Assembly: GCF_006385685.1 (NCBI RefSeq)
Contig: NZ_VFRP01000001.1
Location: forward strand, 372,001-436,000
Direction of reading: 5' to 3'
Length of the DNA: 64,000 bases
Origin: Amaricoccus solimangrovi
GTDB lineage: Bacteria > Pseudomonadota > Alphaproteobacteria > Rhodobacterales > Rhodobacteraceae
Shown: in pieces, positions 58,302-64,000 of the stretch
How positions within the stretch are numbered: position 1 is the stretch's first letter
How the letters are laid out: each line of letters starts with the position of its first letter
Notes under the pieces: generated by a model
Database searches by the model: none
Told to the model about the DNA's origin: nothing
The model's input: the letters and a program-made list of their open reading frames with translations, nothing else
Position numbers and translations under genes: made by a program

Positions 58302-58981
58302 GCCCAGGATCCGGTCAGGAAGGGGTCGCCGTCGGCGCCGGTCGCCAGTTCCGCCGCCTCGACCGGCGCGAGTTCGACCGGCCCGGCCCCGGGACCCTCG
58401 CCGGCGGGGCCGAGATCGAGCGGCAGATGCGTCGCGACGAGCGCCATGCCGCCCCCGGCGCAATGCGCGCGGATCGCCGCCGCGAGCCGGGCGACCGCCG
58501 CGGTGTCGAGCGAGACCGTGGGCTCGTCGAGCAGCCAGAGCCGGCGCGGCGCGAGGAGCAGCCGCGCGAGCCCCGCGCGCCGCTTCTGCCCGGCGGAGCA
58601 GGCATGGACCGGCCGGTCGAGCAGCGGTTCGAGATCGAAGGCCGCGACCGCCGGGCCGAGCGGCCCGCCGCCGAAGAGCGCGGCCCAGAAGCGCAGGTTC
58701 TCGCCCACGGTCAGCTGCGGCTTCAGCGAGTCGAGATGGCCGCAATAGGCGAGGTTCTCGCCATAGCGCTCCGGCTCGGCCGCGAGCCGCGCGCCGTCGA
58801 GTTCCGCCTCGCCGGCGGAGGGCGCGAGCAGGCCTGCGAGCACGCGCAGCAGCGTCGTCTTGCCCGCGCCGTTCGGCCCGCGCAGGAGCCGCGCCCGGCC
58901 TTCGGGAATCGCGAAGCCGACGCCGCGCAGGACCGCGCGGCCGGACCGCGCGCAGGAGAGATCGGTGACCCTGAAACCCAT
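58298..58981 (-). CDS. ccmA: Heme exporter ATPase CcmA
   Basis: ABC ATPase of the CcmABCD complex. 227 residues: Walker [17 protein letters not shown] at about 35-43, then the signature [16 protein letters not shown] and Walker [14 protein letters not shown], all typical of CcmA. ATG 58981 ([10 protein letters not shown]) was chosen; the 47 in-frame codons upstream are Arg/Pro-rich and unlike the family. It is divergent from acnA, 184 bases away. The order ccmA-ccmB is translationally coupled. Confidence 0.95.
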   Translation of the reverse strand: MGFRVTDLSCARSGRAVLRGVGFAIPEGRARLLRGPNGAGKTTLLRVLAGLLAPSAGEAELDGARLAAEPERYGENLAYCGHLDSLKPQLTVGENLRFWAALFGGGPLGPAVAAFDLEPLLDRPVHACSAGQKRRAGLARLLLAPRRLWLLDEPTVSLDTAAVARLAAAIRAHCAGGGMALVATHLPLDLGPAGEGPGAGPVELAPVEAAELATGADGDPFLTGSWA

Positions 58982-59062
58982 GCCGCCCCTCCTAGCCCAT
59001 CCTCCGCCGCCGGGGAAGCGCCGAGGGGGAGGCCGCGCGGCGCGGCGGCGCCGCGATTTATT

Positions 59063-59078
59063 GTATACCGATGCATAC
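59063..59078. promoter_or_regulatory. Dyad in the ccmA/acnA divergent gap
   Basis: GTATAC-CGAT-GCATAC (59063-59078) is an imperfect inverted repeat in the only AT-rich stretch of the gap. It resembles GntR-type half sites (TTGTATAC). Target and regulator are unknown. Confidence 0.3.
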
Positions 59079-59165
59079 TTTTCGCGTCCGCGGCACTTGC
59101 TAGGTTCGGGGAATTGGGCCATACCAAGGCATTCTTCCGTCCCAGCACCACGCCCGGAGGCCCCG

Positions 59166-61922
<2,757 letters not shown>

Positions 61923-61962
61923 CAAGGAAGGCCGGCCGGCTCACCCGGGCCGGCCTGCTGAG

Positions 61963-61987
61963 CCGCCGCTTCCCGCGGCGGCTTTTC
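61963..61987 (+). terminator. Rho-independent terminator after acnA
   Basis: GCCGCCGC-TTCCC-GCGGCGGC, an 8-bp stem with 5-base loop, followed by TTTT. A GGCCGGC inverted repeat precedes it (61931-61956). The dtd ATG comes 20 bases after the run of T. Confidence 0.8.
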
Positions 61988-62006
61988 CCATGGAAGGAAG
62001 ACAGCC

Positions 62007-62447
62007 ATGCGCGCCCTCGTCCAGCGCACCACCGGCGCCGAGGTGCGCGTCGGCGAGCGGGTAACCGGCCGGATCGGCCCGGGCCTCGTGATCCTCGTCT
62101 GCGCGATGCGCGGCGACGGCGAGGCGCAGTCGGCCTGGCTCGCGCGGAAGATCGTCGCGCTCCGGATCTTCCGCGACGCCGAGGGACGGATGAACCGCTC
62201 GCTCCTCGACACGGGCGGCGCGGCGCTCGTCGTGAGCCAGTTCACCCTCGCCGCCGAGACCAAGGGCAACCGCCCGGGTTTCTCCACCGCCGCGGCGCCG
62301 GAGGAGGGACGGCGGCTCTACGAGCATTTCGCCGGGCAGTTGCGCGAGCAGGGCGTCGAGGTCGGCATGGGCGAGTTCGGCGCCGACATGGCGGTGTCGC
62401 TCGTCAACGACGGGCCGGTGACCATCTGGCTCGACACCGAACGCTAG
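62007..62447 (+). CDS. dtd: D-aminoacyl-tRNA deacylase
   Basis: Removes D-amino acids (and Gly from tRNA-Ala) mis-charged onto tRNA. 146 residues: [15 protein letters not shown] at the start, then [15 protein letters not shown] and the catalytic Gly/Ser region [16 protein letters not shown], and the cross-subunit [11 protein letters not shown] near the end (cis Gly-Pro). Residues and length match the family well. A GGAAGGAAG ribosome site lies ahead of ATG 62007. It is likely monocistronic, because a terminator separates it from acnA. Confidence 0.95.
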   Translation: MRALVQRTTGAEVRVGERVTGRIGPGLVILVCAMRGDGEAQSAWLARKIVALRIFRDAEGRMNRSLLDTGGAALVVSQFTLAAETKGNRPGFSTAAAPEEGRRLYEHFAGQLREQGVEVGMGEFGADMAVSLVNDGPVTIWLDTER

Positions 62448-62474
62448 CGGGGCCGCGGCGCCCCGCCGCGCCGC

Positions 62475-63176
62475 TCACTCCGCCGGCTGCAACTCGCGCG
62501 CGCGGCGCGAGATTTCCTCCCAGGCCCGGTTGATCGTGGCGAGCCGGGCATTGGCGAGGTTCACCGTCTCGACCGGCAGGCCGCGGGCGATCATCTTGTC
62601 CGGGTGATGCGCGCGCACCAGTTCGCGCCAGCGCGAGCGGACCTCGGGCAGCGAGGCCTCGCGCGGGACGCCCAGCACCTTCCAGGGGTCGCGGGCCTCG
62701 CTCGAGGTCATCCGCGCCTCGACGCAGGCGAAGACCGCCTCCGGAACGCCGAAGATCTCCGCGACGCGCGACAGGAAACCGGCCTCCTGCTCGTGATAGC
62801 TCCCGTCCGCGAGCGCGATGTGGAAGAGCCCCTCCAGCAGATCCTCGAGAATGCGCGGCTGATCGGCGAACATGCGGGCGATCTGGCTGGCATAGGCCTC
62901 GAACCCGGCGATGTCCTGCCGCGCGAGGTTGAAGACGCGCGCGGCCGCCGGCTCGTCGCGCGGGTCGATGTGGAAGACCTGGCGGAAGGCCGTGACCTCG
63001 GAGGCATTCACCCGCCCGTCCGCCTTCGCCATCTTCGCGGCGAGGCAGATGATCGCGATGGTGAAGGCGACGCTGCGTTCCGGCGGCGCGGCGCGCCGCT
63101 CGAACATCGAGAGCAGCGCCTCGCCCCTGGCGACGATGGCGGAGATGACTTCCGTGATGCGGGTCCAGATCGACAT
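62475..63176 (-). CDS. TerB/J-domain protein (DjlA-like co-chaperone)
   Basis: A 233-residue protein with a TerB-like helical domain (residues 35-145: FTIAIICLAAKMAKADGRVNASEV and LFHIALADGSYHEQEAGFL, with Asp/Glu repeats) and a C-terminal J domain having the HPD motif at 191-193 (LVRAHHPDKMIARG). It would stimulate DnaK. No N-terminal TM helix like that of E. coli DjlA is evident, only a weakly hydrophobic start (MSIWTRITEVISAIVAR). It ends convergently to dtd. Confidence 0.87.
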   Translation of the reverse strand: MSIWTRITEVISAIVARGEALLSMFERRAAPPERSVAFTIAIICLAAKMAKADGRVNASEVTAFRQVFHIDPRDEPAAARVFNLARQDIAGFEAYASQIARMFADQPRILEDLLEGLFHIALADGSYHEQEAGFLSRVAEIFGVPEAVFACVEARMTSSEARDPWKVLGVPREASLPEVRSRWRELVRAHHPDKMIARGLPVETVNLANARLATINRAWEEISRRARELQPAE

Positions 63177-63242
63177 CCCGCCACCTTAGCAAATGCGACG
63201 CCAAGGCGCATAGGGCATTCGGGACCGCGCGCGAAGACGTTC

Positions 63243-63725
63243 CTACGCGTCGAGCGTCTTCTGCATCAGCACGAGATCGTGCCAGCGGCCGAATTTCCAG
63301 CCGACCTCCGGCATGCGGCCGGTCACGACGAAGCCCCGCGCGAGGTGAAAGGCGAGGCCGGCCGCGTTCTCGCCCGAGACGCCGGCGACGAGCGTATGCG
63401 CGCCCGCGTCGCGCGCCGCCGCGCAGATCGCCGAGAGGAGCGCGCGCCCGACGCCCCGGCCGCGGGCCTCGGGCGCGAGCAGGATCGTGTGCTCCATCGT
63501 CCGCGCATAACCGGGGCCGCCCCGGAACTGGGCGAAGGTGGCGAAGCCGAGAAAGCCCCGCTCCTCCGCCACGAGAAAGGCGGGGCGGGTCGCGATCGCC
63601 TCCGCCACCTCGGCCAGGCTTTTCTCCGCCGGGTTGAAGGTAACGATCGTGTCGCGGATGATGTGGTTCCAGAGCGCGGCGATGGCGCTTGCATCCCCCT
63701 CGGTGGCGTGCCTGATTGTGACCAT
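63243..63725 (-). CDS. GNAT-family N-acetyltransferase
   Basis: A 160-residue acetyltransferase. The acetyl-CoA loop is [17 protein letters not shown] (motif A), and the overall order [20 protein letters not shown]...TFNPAEKS...[15 protein letters not shown] matches phosphinothricin acetyltransferase-like or N-acyltransferase proteins of unknown substrate. The [11 protein letters not shown] end is the PAT/YncA-like signature. ATG 63725 was chosen (MVTIRHA); longer in-frame starts upstream overlap the divergent gene. It is divergent from the oxoprolinase gene. Confidence 0.85.
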   Translation of the reverse strand: MVTIRHATEGDASAIAALWNHIIRDTIVTFNPAEKSLAEVAEAIATRPAFLVAEERGFLGFATFAQFRGGPGYARTMEHTILLAPEARGRGVGRALLSAICAAARDAGAHTLVAGVSGENAAGLAFHLARGFVVTGRMPEVGWKFGRWHDLVLMQKTLDA

Positions 63726-63792
63726 CGTGAAGCTCCGTCGAATAGTCCCGCATAGGCGCCCCGCGCGGGGCTGTCGAGGGTCGGGAGAGAGC

Positions 63793-64000
<208 letters not shown>

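Overview
The window is a dense, roughly 70% G+C stretch of bacterial chromosome. It carries about 60 protein genes and no RNA gene, insertion sequence, prophage or CRISPR array that I can see. Gene content and order point to an alphaproteobacterium of the Rhodobacterales. The signs are cpoB-tilS-ftsH, an iscR-led suf operon whose IscR has a single cysteine, a hel-type cytochrome c maturation cluster, paired tyrS/anmK, the PdeM/Lhr-type helicase pair, and CtrA-like TTAA-N7-TTAA motifs near flagellar genes. This placement is inference from synteny and motifs, not from a search.

Layout. 1-3.7 kb: tail of cpoB, tilS, ftsH (ends in a clear terminator). 3.7-7.6 kb: MOSC protein, then a one-carbon group fhs - chorismate mutase - folD. 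7.6-10.8 kb (minus): pdeM and a large DEXH helicase. 11-16.8 kb: ssb (minus), a secreted lytic transglycosylase, an OpgC-like membrane protein, uvrA. 16.8-19.9 kb: a Cys-rich secreted protein and an acyl-CoA hydrolase/hydratase (minus), a LysR regulator and a CBS protein. 20-25.6 kb: coaD, two cyclophilins (one cytosolic, one exported), tyrS, anmK, a LysE exporter, an alpha/beta hydrolase. 25.8-34 kb: the suf operon (iscR, cysteine desulfurase, sufB, two small unknowns, sufC, sufD, two Yip1-like membrane proteins, sufS). 34.3-42.4 kb: rpe, a hydroxyisobutyrate-dehydrogenase-like gene, a penicillin-acylase-family hydrolase, mfd and a membrane protein. 42.5-51.6 kb: flagellar cluster, with motA, motE, fliL and companions on minus and fliF-fliH-fliN-fliP-fliG on plus. 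51.7-54.7 kb: AI-2E-type transporter, ftsY, yciB. 54.7-59 kb (minus): ccmA-ccmB-[mntH]-ccmC-ccmD-ccmG. 59.2-64 kb: acnA, dtd, a TerB/J-domain protein, a GNAT enzyme and the start of an oxoprolinase/hydantoinase gene.

How things fit. Cell-envelope and motor functions, Fe-S assembly with its clients (aconitase), heme/cytochrome assembly and DNA repair (uvrA, mfd, ssb, helicase/PdeM) dominate. Fe and Mn control is visible in DNA: an inverted repeat over the -10 of the iscR promoter, and a Mur/Fur-type palindrome ahead of mntH. The most distinctive non-coding signal is a 22-bp palindromic unit (GGCGGACA-GA-TGTCCGCC then CTAC) at six intergenic loci in the first 25 kb. At three of these it supplies the TAG stop codon of the leftward gene.

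I did not find a wholly new system. The best leads are this stop-supplying repeat, the unknown genes inside the suf operon, the TPR-like 713-residue gene in the slot after motA, and mntH lodged inside the ccm cluster.
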